A stretch of DNA of 11,949 nt from Pseudomonadota bacterium (GTDB lineage Bacteria > Pseudomonadota > Alphaproteobacteria > Caulobacterales > Caulobacteraceae). The notes under the pieces were generated by a model, which saw nothing but the letters and a program-made list of their open reading frames with translations, was not told where the DNA came from and did no database searches. Within the stretch, counting starts at the first letter, position 1, and each line of letters begins with the position of its first letter. Positions 1 through 5,500 of this stretch are shown here, piece after piece. The stretch lies in contig JAEYUE010000067.1 of the NCBI GenBank assembly GCA_023433655.1, positions 1-11,949 of the forward strand, in the 5' to 3' direction. A program made the position numbers and the translations under genes.

Positions 1-350
1 AACAGGCCACGCCGCTCCCTCCCCAGCAGCCCGTTCCGCCGGGAGAATCTGCTCCGGCCTCCACGGAGGCCGCGGCCCGGCAGCCCCGCGTCATCCAGGT
101 GGTCAACTCCGGCGAGGCCCCGCCGCCGGCCCAGGGCGGCCGCTACTATTCCGTCCATCGCCAGAACGGCCGCGAGCCGGACGCCCTGACCATGCCGCAG
201 GCGACCTATGTCGACGGGCTGGTGGTCGGCGACATCGAAACCCTCGCCTCGCAGGATCTCGCCGCCCCCCAGGAGGGCCCGACCCTGATCCGTGACCGCA
301 ACGGCGGCCTGCGCGCCGCGCCCGCCGCTTCCGACGGGGACCATCAGTGA
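1..350 (+). CDS. Unrecognised proline-rich protein, C-terminal part only
   Basis: The reading frame is open from base 3 to the TGA at 348-350, so about 115 C-terminal residues are visible and the start lies outside the window. The first part is a low-complexity Pro/Ala/Gln-rich linker. It is followed by a compact segment containing the run RYYSVHRQNGREPD and then YVDGLVVGDIETLASQDL. I recognise similar YYSVHR-type tails from uncharacterised alphaproteobacterial proteins but cannot name a family, and I assign no function. A signal peptide or membrane segment could lie in the missing N-terminus. The stop overlaps the GTG start of the DUF2336 gene downstream (GTGA), which suggests one transcript and translational coupling. 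An internal GTG near 99 could in principle be a start, but the open frame and similar codon use upstream argue for a longer protein. Confidence 0.7.
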   Translation, partial: QATPLPPQQPVPPGESAPASTEAAARQPRVIQVVNSGEAPPPAQGGRYYSVHRQNGREPDALTMPQATYVDGLVVGDIETLASQDLAAPQEGPTLIRDRNGGLRAAPAASDGDHQ

Positions 351-1453
351 CCGACGCGCCGACCCTGTCGCGCCTGCCCGAGCTGATCGCCCTCGCGGAG
401 GAGGACTCCAGCGAGAAACGGCGGGCCCTGCTGCGCGAACTGACCGACCACTTCTTCGGCGGCGCCCCCCGCACCGCCTCGGAAGACCGCCTCTACGACG
501 CGGTCCTCGTCAAGCTGGCGGACGACATGGAGACCGCGGTCCGCGCCGAACTGTCCGCGCGCTTCGCCCATGCGCCCGACGCGCCGCACAACCTGATCCG
601 CCGCCTGGCCAATGACGAGGTCGCCGTCGCCGGCGCCGTTCTCGCCGCCTCACCCGTGCTGACCGACGAGGATCTGCTGGGCGTCGTCCGTCGCCACGGC
701 CAGGACCACCTGCGCGCCGTTTCGGCCCGCCCGTCGGTATCGGAGGCCGTCTCGGAGGTCATCGTCGAGCGCGGCGACGACGAGACCCTCGGGACCCTGC
801 TCCGCAACGACGGCGCCCGCCTGTCGCGCAAGGCGTCCGAGGCCGCCGTCGAGCGCGCCAAGGCCAATCCCGCCCTGCACGAGGCGACGGTGTCGCGCGC
901 CAACCTGCCGCCCGACCTCCTCAACGACATGTATTTCGTGGTCGAGGCGCGGCTGCGCACCCGTATTCTCGAACAGAACGCCAGCATGGACCCTGCCCTG
1001 CTGGAGAGCGCCCTCGCCGCCGGCCGCGAGCGGGTCGCCACAGACGACGGGGCCCTGCCGCCGGACTATGCGGAATGCTCCGCCTACGTCGAGGAACTGC
1101 GCGCCGCCGGTCAGCTGACGCCGCAGATGCTGGCCCGATTCCTGCGCTCGGGCGACCGGAGCGGCGGCCGCACCTCCTTCCTGATCGCCTTGGCGCAGCT
1201 GGCCGAGATCGACTTCCATACGGCCCGCCAGATCGTCGAGCGGCGCGAGCTCGACGCCCTCGCCGTCGTCTGCAAGGCGGCCGATCTGGATCGGGCCCTG
1301 TTCCTGACCTACGCCGTGGTGCTGCTCAACGACGACGGCGACGCCATGGCCAAGGCGCACTCCTATGCCCGCATGTACGCCGACCTCACCCGCGAGGCGG
1401 CGCTGCGCACCCTGCGCTTCTGGCGCATGCGCCGCGGAGCCCAGGCGGCCTGA
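347..1453 (+). CDS. DUF2336 domain protein (first paralogue)
   Basis: This 368-residue, soluble, almost entirely alpha-helical protein matches DUF2336, a family of unknown biochemical function common in Alphaproteobacteria. I see no signal peptide or membrane segment. The pattern of repeated amphipathic helices (for example LIRRLANDEVAVAGAVLAAS near residues 83-102, then LTDEDLLGVV) looks HEAT-like. Landmarks are LLRN at 151-154 followed by ARLS, LAVVCKA at 305-311, and a Trp/Arg-rich end (TLRFWRMRR). The same landmarks occur in the gene at 2100-3317, so the two are paralogues. The start is GTG, overlapping the upstream stop as GTGA, which fits translational coupling; no nearer ATG keeps the conserved N-terminus. 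The gene converges on mucR with a hairpin between. The family call is from remembered family features; a scaffold or protein-interaction role is only a guess from the fold. Confidence 0.85.
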   Translation: MTDAPTLSRLPELIALAEEDSSEKRRALLRELTDHFFGGAPRTASEDRLYDAVLVKLADDMETAVRAELSARFAHAPDAPHNLIRRLANDEVAVAGAVLAASPVLTDEDLLGVVRRHGQDHLRAVSARPSVSEAVSEVIVERGDDETLGTLLRNDGARLSRKASEAAVERAKANPALHEATVSRANLPPDLLNDMYFVVEARLRTRILEQNASMDPALLESALAAGRERVATDDGALPPDYAECSAYVEELRAAGQLTPQMLARFLRSGDRSGGRTSFLIALAQLAEIDFHTARQIVERRELDALAVVCKAADLDRALFLTYAVVLLNDDGDAMAKAHSYARMYADLTREAALRTLRFWRMRRGAQAA

Positions 1454-1470
1454 CGTCTCCCGACAGCAGA

Positions 1471-1498
1471 ACGCCCGCCCCATCGCTGGAGCGGGCGT
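1471..1498. terminator. Hairpin between convergent genes, possible bidirectional terminator
   Basis: ACGCCCGC at 1471-1478 pairs with GCGGGCGT at 1491-1498. After one mismatch, two more C-G pairs can form, leaving a 6-base loop. The hairpin lies in the 66-base gap between the stop of the + strand DUF2336 gene and the stop of the - strand mucR gene, where a shared terminator is expected. No clear T-run follows on either strand, so factor-independent termination is not proven. Confidence 0.55.
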
Positions 1499-1519
1499 CC
1501 CCGACCGTCGACTGACGGA

Positions 1520-1948
1520 TTACTTCTTGGCGCGGCCCGCCCGGGCGGGTTTGCGGCCGCCCTGGCCGAGGCCCATCTGCTTGGCCAGGTCCGAGCGCGC
1601 CTTGGCGTAGTTCGGAGCGACCATCGGATAGTCCTTGGGCAGGTTCCACTTGGCCCGGTATTCCTCGGGGCTCATGTTGTACTTGGTACGCAGGTGTCGC
1701 TTCAGCGACTTGAACTTGCGCCCGTCCTCCAGGCAGATCAGGAAGTCCGGCGTGATGGACTTGCGCACCGGGACAGCGGGCTCCTTCGGCTCCGGCTCGG
1801 GCTCGACGGCCCCGCTCGAAACCTGCGACAGCGCGGCGTGGATGCTGGAGATCAGGCCCGGAACTTCAGCGGCCTGGACATTGTTGTTGCCGACATAGGC
1901 CGACACGATGTCGGCGGTCATCTCGAGCAGTTGCGAGTTCTCTTCCAT
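1520..1948 (-). CDS. mucR: MucR/Ros family transcriptional regulator
   Basis: A 142-residue DNA-binding protein of the MucR/Ros family. The N-terminal part (1-45, starting MEENSQLLEMTADIVSAYVG) matches the oligomerisation region of the family. An acidic-proline linker (EPEPEPKEP, about 49-57) joins it to the zinc-finger-like domain (about 64-127: TPDFLICLEDGRKFKSLKRH, then MSPEEYRAKWNLPKDYPMVAPNYA). A basic tail ends in RKPARAGRAKK. In Ros the metal is held by two Cys and two His. Here C72 and H85 are kept, but the second Cys is D75 and the second His region reads K89-Y90. Known relatives bind AT-rich DNA; in Caulobacter MucR1/2 repress cell-cycle and CtrA-dependent promoters, and in rhizobia exopolysaccharide and motility genes. 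The start at 1948 is preferred over the in-frame ATG at 1963 because it has a good ribosome site five bases upstream and gives the usual family N-terminus. Confidence 0.93.
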   Translation of the reverse strand: MEENSQLLEMTADIVSAYVGNNNVQAAEVPGLISSIHAALSQVSSGAVEPEPEPKEPAVPVRKSITPDFLICLEDGRKFKSLKRHLRTKYNMSPEEYRAKWNLPKDYPMVAPNYAKARSDLAKQMGLGQGGRKPARAGRAKK

Positions 1949-1953
1949 ACGCG

Positions 1954-1960
1954 CCTCACC
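1954..1960 (-). promoter_or_regulatory. Ribosome binding site that fixes the mucR start
   Basis: Read on the - strand this is GGTGAGG, followed by a 5-base spacer (CGCGT) and the ATG at 1948. The competing in-frame ATG at 1963 partly overlaps this motif, so the site supports the downstream start and the 142-residue product. Confidence 0.65.
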
Positions 1961-2001
1961 CATTGATCTGATTTCAGCCGAACCTGACGGCCAGCCCGCG
2001 A

Positions 2002-2021
2002 GGGGTGAATAGGGGCGAATA
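2002..2021 (+). repeat. Two tandem near-identical 10-base repeats upstream of mucR
   Basis: GGGGTGAATA (2002-2011) is directly followed by GGGGCGAATA (2012-2021), differing at one base. The first copy contains the putative -10 hexamer of mucR. Phased AT-containing repeats over a promoter suggest an operator, possibly for MucR itself, since family members bind AT-rich sites and autoregulate. That link is inference. Confidence 0.5.
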
Positions 2022-2034
2022 TCGATTCACGCAA
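2006..2034 (-). promoter_or_regulatory. Candidate sigma70-type promoter of mucR with a GANTC site
   Basis: On the - strand TTGCGT (2034-2029) and TATTCA (2011-2006) are separated by exactly 17 bases. They would start a transcript with a leader of about 50 bases before the ATG at 1948. GATTC at 2024-2028, inside the spacer, is a GANTC site, the target of the CcrM methyltransferase used by Caulobacterales and relatives in cell-cycle control. The hexamer matches are partial, so the promoter is tentative; the GANTC pentamer is plainly present. Confidence 0.4.
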
Positions 2035-2045
2035 TAGCGTATTCG
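2016..2045. repeat. Inverted repeat CGAATA-N18-TATTCG upstream of mucR
   Basis: CGAATA at 2016-2021 and TATTCG at 2040-2045 are perfect reverse complements 18 bases apart. They bracket the putative -35 hexamer and the GANTC site. The left arm is shared with the second tandem repeat. The shape suits a dimeric or oligomeric regulator site but could also be chance in a short AT-rich segment. Confidence 0.4.
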
Positions 2046-2099
2046 TAATCCTGTCGGGTCGTACTCATCAGACTAGCAGGCCTATACTCGACCGGCAGA

Positions 2100-3317
2100 T
2101 CAGCGGCCGAAGTTTTCCGCAAGCGCCAGCATGGCTGCCCGTTCGGGGGCCGAATAGTCGTCGATCTCGTCTTCCTCACCCTCCCGGATCGCTCTCAGTA
2201 GAGCCGGCGTCAGGGCAGAGGAAAGGGACCAGTTCCAGTAGCGCAACACGGTCTGCGCCCGGTCCACGGCCAGCATGTCATAGGTGACCTGCACCCTTTC
2301 CCATGCCGGATCGGGTGCACCATCCTCGCCCGTCTCAGGCCGGCGCATCGACCGCCACAGCCCGGCCAGATCCGCCTTGGCCAGGCCTGTGGCCTTGCAC
2401 AGGATCGCCAGCGGCTCGCCGCCCGGGTCGCCCATGATCTTCGCGCCGGTGATCGGCTTCACGCCCGCGAGGTAGGCGATCTCGGTCGCCACTTCGCGGG
2501 TCAGGCCCTGGCGCGCGGCGGCGTCCACCGCCTGCTCCAGCCCGCCGTAGGGGCTCTTCTCGATCGCCGCCCGGTTTCTTTGCCTGCGTTCGATGAACTG
2601 CAGCGCCTTGCGCGAGACGGGGTCCTGCCAGTTCTCCTCGGCGGCCATGGCGAAGACGTCCTCCGCCACCTCCTGCATGACCTCGCGCGAGACCGCGAAG
2701 CGCTGCAGGATGGTGCGTCGGTCCTCCGGTCCGCACCACCAGAACATCACATAGGCCCCCGAGGGCCGCAGCTCCGGCCGGCGCAGCAGGTGGGCGCACA
2801 ACTGGCGCTCGCTGCGGCTCAGGCTGACCACCCCCTCGATCGCCACCTGGCTCAGCCGGGCGGTGGTGTTGCGAAGCACCGCCTCGATAACCGGACTCTC
2901 GCCGAAGCTCATCAGCGTCTCGGTCACCACCTCCGACAGGCCCCGGCGGCTGGCCATCAGGAAGCGATGCTCGACCGCGGCGTCCCGCGCGCAGGCGACC
3001 AGGTCGGCGTCTGACAGCGAGGCGCACTGCTCGATCAGCAGGCCGGCGATGTCCGGTTCGTCCCTCAGCAGCATCCGCGCCAGGGCGTTCGGAACCTCGG
3101 CCAGGGGGGCCAGGCGCGCAGCCACCCGCTTGCGGTCGTCGTGCGAGGCCAGGCGCAGCATCTCGACCAGCAGGTCGCCCGTCACCGAGCGCTCGAAGGC
3201 GTTGACCCGGCTGCCCGGCAGCGAGACCACGTCGGCCAGCCTTTTCAGCAGCGCATGGCGCGCGCGGAACGCGCCTTGCGGCTCGGCCTCCTCCAGCGTG
3301 ACGGCGGGTTCAGACAT
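2100..3317 (-). CDS. DUF2336 domain protein (second paralogue)
   Basis: A 405-residue, helical, soluble protein of the DUF2336 family, function unknown. It shares with the paralogue at 347-1453 the segments VLRN-TTARLS (147-156), LAILCKATGL (303-312) and a C-terminal VLRYWNW motif, plus a middle segment (LSDADLVACARD). It differs by a longer N-terminus, a Trp-rich segment MFWWCG (191-196), an insert with RRPETGEDGAPDP (325-337), and an acidic tail EGEEDEIDDYS before the end. I see no signal peptide or membrane helix. The ATG at 3317 has no convincing Shine-Dalgarno sequence. The gene lies 47 bases downstream of the secreted-protein gene on the same strand, so it may be read from that transcript or from its own promoter in the gap, which carries a GGTTAA inverted repeat. 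The distance to mucR downstream (about 150 bases) and the sites there suggest mucR is separate. Confidence 0.82.
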   Translation of the reverse strand: MSEPAVTLEEAEPQGAFRARHALLKRLADVVSLPGSRVNAFERSVTGDLLVEMLRLASHDDRKRVAARLAPLAEVPNALARMLLRDEPDIAGLLIEQCASLSDADLVACARDAAVEHRFLMASRRGLSEVVTETLMSFGESPVIEAVLRNTTARLSQVAIEGVVSLSRSERQLCAHLLRRPELRPSGAYVMFWWCGPEDRRTILQRFAVSREVMQEVAEDVFAMAAEENWQDPVSRKALQFIERRQRNRAAIEKSPYGGLEQAVDAAARQGLTREVATEIAYLAGVKPITGAKIMGDPGGEPLAILCKATGLAKADLAGLWRSMRRPETGEDGAPDPAWERVQVTYDMLAVDRAQTVLRYWNWSLSSALTPALLRAIREGEEDEIDDYSAPERAAMLALAENFGR

Positions 3318-3328
3318 GTCGGCGGAAA

Positions 3329-3350
3329 GGTTAAGCCGCCACGGTTAACC
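3329..3350. repeat. GGTTAA-N10-TTAACC inverted repeat before the second DUF2336 gene
   Basis: GGTTAA at 3329-3334 and TTAACC at 3345-3350 are reverse complements; the right arm is itself part of the palindrome GGTTAACC (3343-3350). The element sits 12-33 bases upstream of the ATG at 3317. The two TTAA cores resemble CtrA half-sites but are 10 bases apart instead of the usual 7, so a standard CtrA box is not claimed. It could be an operator for another factor or a variant half-site. Confidence 0.4.
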
Positions 3351-3364
3351 GGCTGTGACGGCGC

Positions 3365-4243
3365 TCAATCGCCGAGCAGGGCCAGCAGGGCGCTCTCAGG
3401 GAGATTGGGATCAGCCAGGGGATGGGCGCTGACCTGGCCATACCAGTCCGCCGGACCTTGGACGCGCGGGCGGCTGAAGCGGATCCAGTCCGCCTCCAGC
3501 ACCATGTCCACCGCGGCCTCCGTATCGACCTCGCGGTTGATCGCCTCGGCGTTCTCCGGTCCCGACGGCACGTCATCGCTGGTGGTGTAGGCGATAAGGC
3601 CCACCTGCATGACCGGGTTGTTCTCCATCCGGTAGAAGCGGTCGCGCACCTGCCACCCGGTCTCGCCGTCCGGACGGGCCAGGGCGATCAGCACCATGCC
3701 GACCCTCACCAGCCGAAGCTCCACCCAGCCGCTCGGGAAGGGTCTCAACTTCAGCGAGGAATAGCTGTTGTAGGTGCCCTTGGTCTCCGTCATCGACTCG
3801 CCCGGGACGGCTCCCACCCCGGTGGTGATGAAGTGCCAGTTCTCGGTCCGCCGGGTCCAGTTCGCTGCGGTCGACCGGTTCGGCACGCGCGCCATCAGCC
3901 CGCCCAGCGACCAGGTCCCGCCCGGGATGTCTCCGTCGTGGCCGCGCACCCGCACCCGGGCCCGGACATCGAAATCCCCCTGCACCTCGCGGAACAGGAA
4001 CGGGGCATACAGATCGCGCACCCAGGCGGAATGATAGGGTTCGATGTGCAGGACGCCCGGCGTCGTCACGCCCAGATCGAGCGCCTTGAATTTGGCCGGC
4101 CAGCCGAAGGCCTCGTCGAACCGCATCCAGCCGCTCAGCTCCCTGCCGTTGAACTCGTCGGACAGGGCGGTCAGGTCATCCCGGGCCAGGGCCGGGCTGG
4201 TTGCCGAGATGAGGGCGAGGCTGGCGAGAAGGACAGGGCGCAT
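3365..4243 (-). CDS. Secreted beta-sandwich protein, DUF1349/concanavalin A-like
   Basis: A 292-residue protein with a clear Sec signal peptide (MRPVLLASLALISATSPALA, predicted cut after residue 20), so probably periplasmic or secreted. The mature part is rich in alternating beta-strand patterns and aromatic residues: DEFNGRELSGWMRFDEAFGW, then GVLHIEPYHSAWVRDLYAPFLF, GDFDVRARVRVRG, WHFITTG, and near the end VLEADWIRFSRP. This layout, with GDF-V-ARV and a C-terminal D-W-I-RF strand, resembles DUF1349 and other LamG/concanavalin A-like domains found in carbohydrate-related proteins. I cannot identify catalytic residues or a substrate. The start at 4243 is chosen because it gives a compact signal peptide and has CGGAG seven bases upstream; an in-frame ATG at 4276 with GGGAGG is possible but would put 11 extra residues before the signal. 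It lies 115 bases after cysK on the same strand. Confidence 0.65.
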   Translation of the reverse strand: MRPVLLASLALISATSPALARDDLTALSDEFNGRELSGWMRFDEAFGWPAKFKALDLGVTTPGVLHIEPYHSAWVRDLYAPFLFREVQGDFDVRARVRVRGHDGDIPGGTWSLGGLMARVPNRSTAANWTRRTENWHFITTGVGAVPGESMTETKGTYNSYSSLKLRPFPSGWVELRLVRVGMVLIALARPDGETGWQVRDRFYRMENNPVMQVGLIAYTTSDDVPSGPENAEAINREVDTEAAVDMVLEADWIRFSRPRVQGPADWYGQVSAHPLADPNLPESALLALLGD

Positions 4244-4358
4244 GACGGGGCTCCGGGACAGGTTCGCCGACGCCATCACGGCGCCGGCCTCCCGACCGTC
4301 CGTCCGAAATCCCCGTGTCGCTTCGATTTCAGCACTGACACACGGCGCGCCGCGGCGA

Positions 4359-5339
4359 TCACAGCCCTTCGAACAGCGCCGTCGACAGATAGCGTTCCGC
4401 GAAGCTGGGAATGATCGCCACGATGGTCTTGCCGGCGTTCTCCTCCAGCGCCGCCTGGCGGAAGGCGGCGACCAGGGCCGCGCCCGACGAGATGCCCGCC
4501 GGGATCCCCTCCACCCGGGCCGCCTTGCGGGCCATGGCGAAGGCGTCCTCGTTCGAGACCCGCTCGACGCCGTCGATGACCGAGCGATCGACAATCGAGG
4601 GGATGAACCCCGCCCCGATGCCCTGGATCTTGTGCGGTCCAGGCTCCCCGCCCGACAGGACCGGCGAATCCGCAGGCTCAACGGCGATCATGCGCAGCGA
4701 TGGCTTGCGCGGCTTCAGCACCTGGCCGACGCCCGTGATCGTCCCGCCAGTACCGACTCCGGAGACGACGACGTCGACCTCGCCGGCCGTGTCGTTCCAG
4801 ATCTCCTCGGCGGTGGTGACCCGATGGATGGCGGGGTTGGCGGGGTTGTCGAACTGCGAGGGGCTGACCGCCCCCGGCGTCCGCTCCAGCAGCTCCTGGG
4901 CCGTCGCGATAGCGCCCTTCATCCCCTTCTCGGCCGGGGTCAGCACCAGCTCGGCGCCGAGCAGCGCCAGCATCTTGCGCCGCTCCATCGACATGCTCTC
5001 GGGCATGACGAGGATCAGGCGGTAGCCGCGGGCCGCGGCGACGAAGGCCAGGGCGATGCCGGTATTGCCGCTGGTCGGCTCGATCAGCACCGGGTCGGGC
5101 CCCAGCTTCCCGGCCTGCTCCAGCGCCTCGATCATGGCCACGCCGATGCGGTCCTTTACCGAGGCGATCGGATTGAAGAACTCCAGCTTCGCCAGCACAC
5201 GGCCCTTCGGCCTGAGCTCGGCGGACAGTCGCGGCAGGCCGACCAGCGGCGTGTCGCCGATGGTCTCGATGATCGAGGGATAGACCTTGCCGCGACCTGA
5301 CTTCAGGTGACGGGACGGATCATAGGCGGCGTCGGACAT
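4359..5339 (-). CDS. cysK: Cysteine synthase A (O-acetylserine sulfhydrylase)
   Basis: A 326-residue cytoplasmic PLP enzyme that makes L-cysteine from O-acetylserine and sulfide. The PLP lysine is K62 in NPIASVKDRIG. The substrate loop is TSGNTG (89-94), the family motif MSMERRKML is at 116-124, QFDNPANP at 162-169, the phosphate-binding GTGGT at 196-200, and SSG at 284-286 holds the pyridine ring. GIGAGFIP (241-248) is typical of CysK/CysM rather than of cystathionine beta-synthase, and length fits the core enzyme with no regulatory domain. CysM cannot be fully excluded by eye. The ATG at 5339 has GGGAGA about seven bases upstream. The gene is divergent from fliI and may share a transcript with the secreted-protein gene downstream, with a 115-base gap. 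Confidence 0.93.
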   Translation of the reverse strand: MSDAAYDPSRHLKSGRGKVYPSIIETIGDTPLVGLPRLSAELRPKGRVLAKLEFFNPIASVKDRIGVAMIEALEQAGKLGPDPVLIEPTSGNTGIALAFVAAARGYRLILVMPESMSMERRKMLALLGAELVLTPAEKGMKGAIATAQELLERTPGAVSPSQFDNPANPAIHRVTTAEEIWNDTAGEVDVVVSGVGTGGTITGVGQVLKPRKPSLRMIAVEPADSPVLSGGEPGPHKIQGIGAGFIPSIVDRSVIDGVERVSNEDAFAMARKAARVEGIPAGISSGAALVAAFRQAALEENAGKTIVAIIPSFAERYLSTALFEGL

Positions 5340-5364
5340 GCGGATTCTCCCGAGACGGACTTTT

Positions 5365-5392
5365 GTAGATAGGCGTTCCTCGCCATCGGCAA
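5365..5392 (-). promoter_or_regulatory. Candidate housekeeping promoter of cysK
   Basis: On the - strand TTGCCGA (5392-5386) and CCTATCTAC (5373-5365) are 12 bases apart. This resembles the Caulobacter housekeeping pattern TTGACGS-N10-14-GCTANAWC with several mismatches. It would give a leader of roughly 20 bases that just includes the cysK ribosome site. A GANTC pentamer (GATTC, 5343-5347) lies between this and the start codon. Confidence 0.35.
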
Positions 5393-5443
5393 GGGCGTCC
5401 GACCGAAATACGCCGCCGCCGGTGCGCTGCTGACCCCGCTTCC

Positions 5444-5462
5444 TTCACCCCCCGTTAACCAT
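5444..5462 (+). promoter_or_regulatory. CtrA-like box upstream of fliI
   Basis: TTCA (5444-5447), seven bases, then TTAAC (5455-5459) matches the CtrA consensus TTAA-N7-TTAAC with one mismatch. Read onward, 5455-5462 is TTAACCAT, the reported alternative CtrA half-site. It lies 39-57 bases upstream of the fliI start. In Caulobacter, fliI-fliJ belongs to the early (class II) flagellar genes switched on by phosphorylated CtrA, so site, spacing and gene agree. Binding is not shown here. Confidence 0.7.
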
Positions 5463-5500
5463 GTCAGCGCATCCCTGAGCGCCTGTTCCGGGGCCTTCAC

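Noticed and set aside
3331..3348. A standard CtrA box before the second DUF2336 gene
   Set aside because: The two TTAA cores are 10 bases apart, not 7, so only an inverted repeat is reported.
4313..4345. CCGTGT-N21-ACACGG inverted repeat after cysK
   Set aside because: Six-base arms with a long loop and no T-run; too weak to call a terminator. Nothing else supportable was seen in the 115-base gap.
4244..4681. N-terminal extension of the secreted-protein frame into cysK
   Set aside because: The frame is open upstream, but the added residues are Arg/Ser-rich and overlap cysK on the same strand; the signal peptide at 4243 marks the true start.
4044..5300. A 418-codon open frame on the + strand opposite cysK
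   Set aside because: Arg/Asp/Gln-rich product without family features, in the shadow of an intact cysteine synthase.
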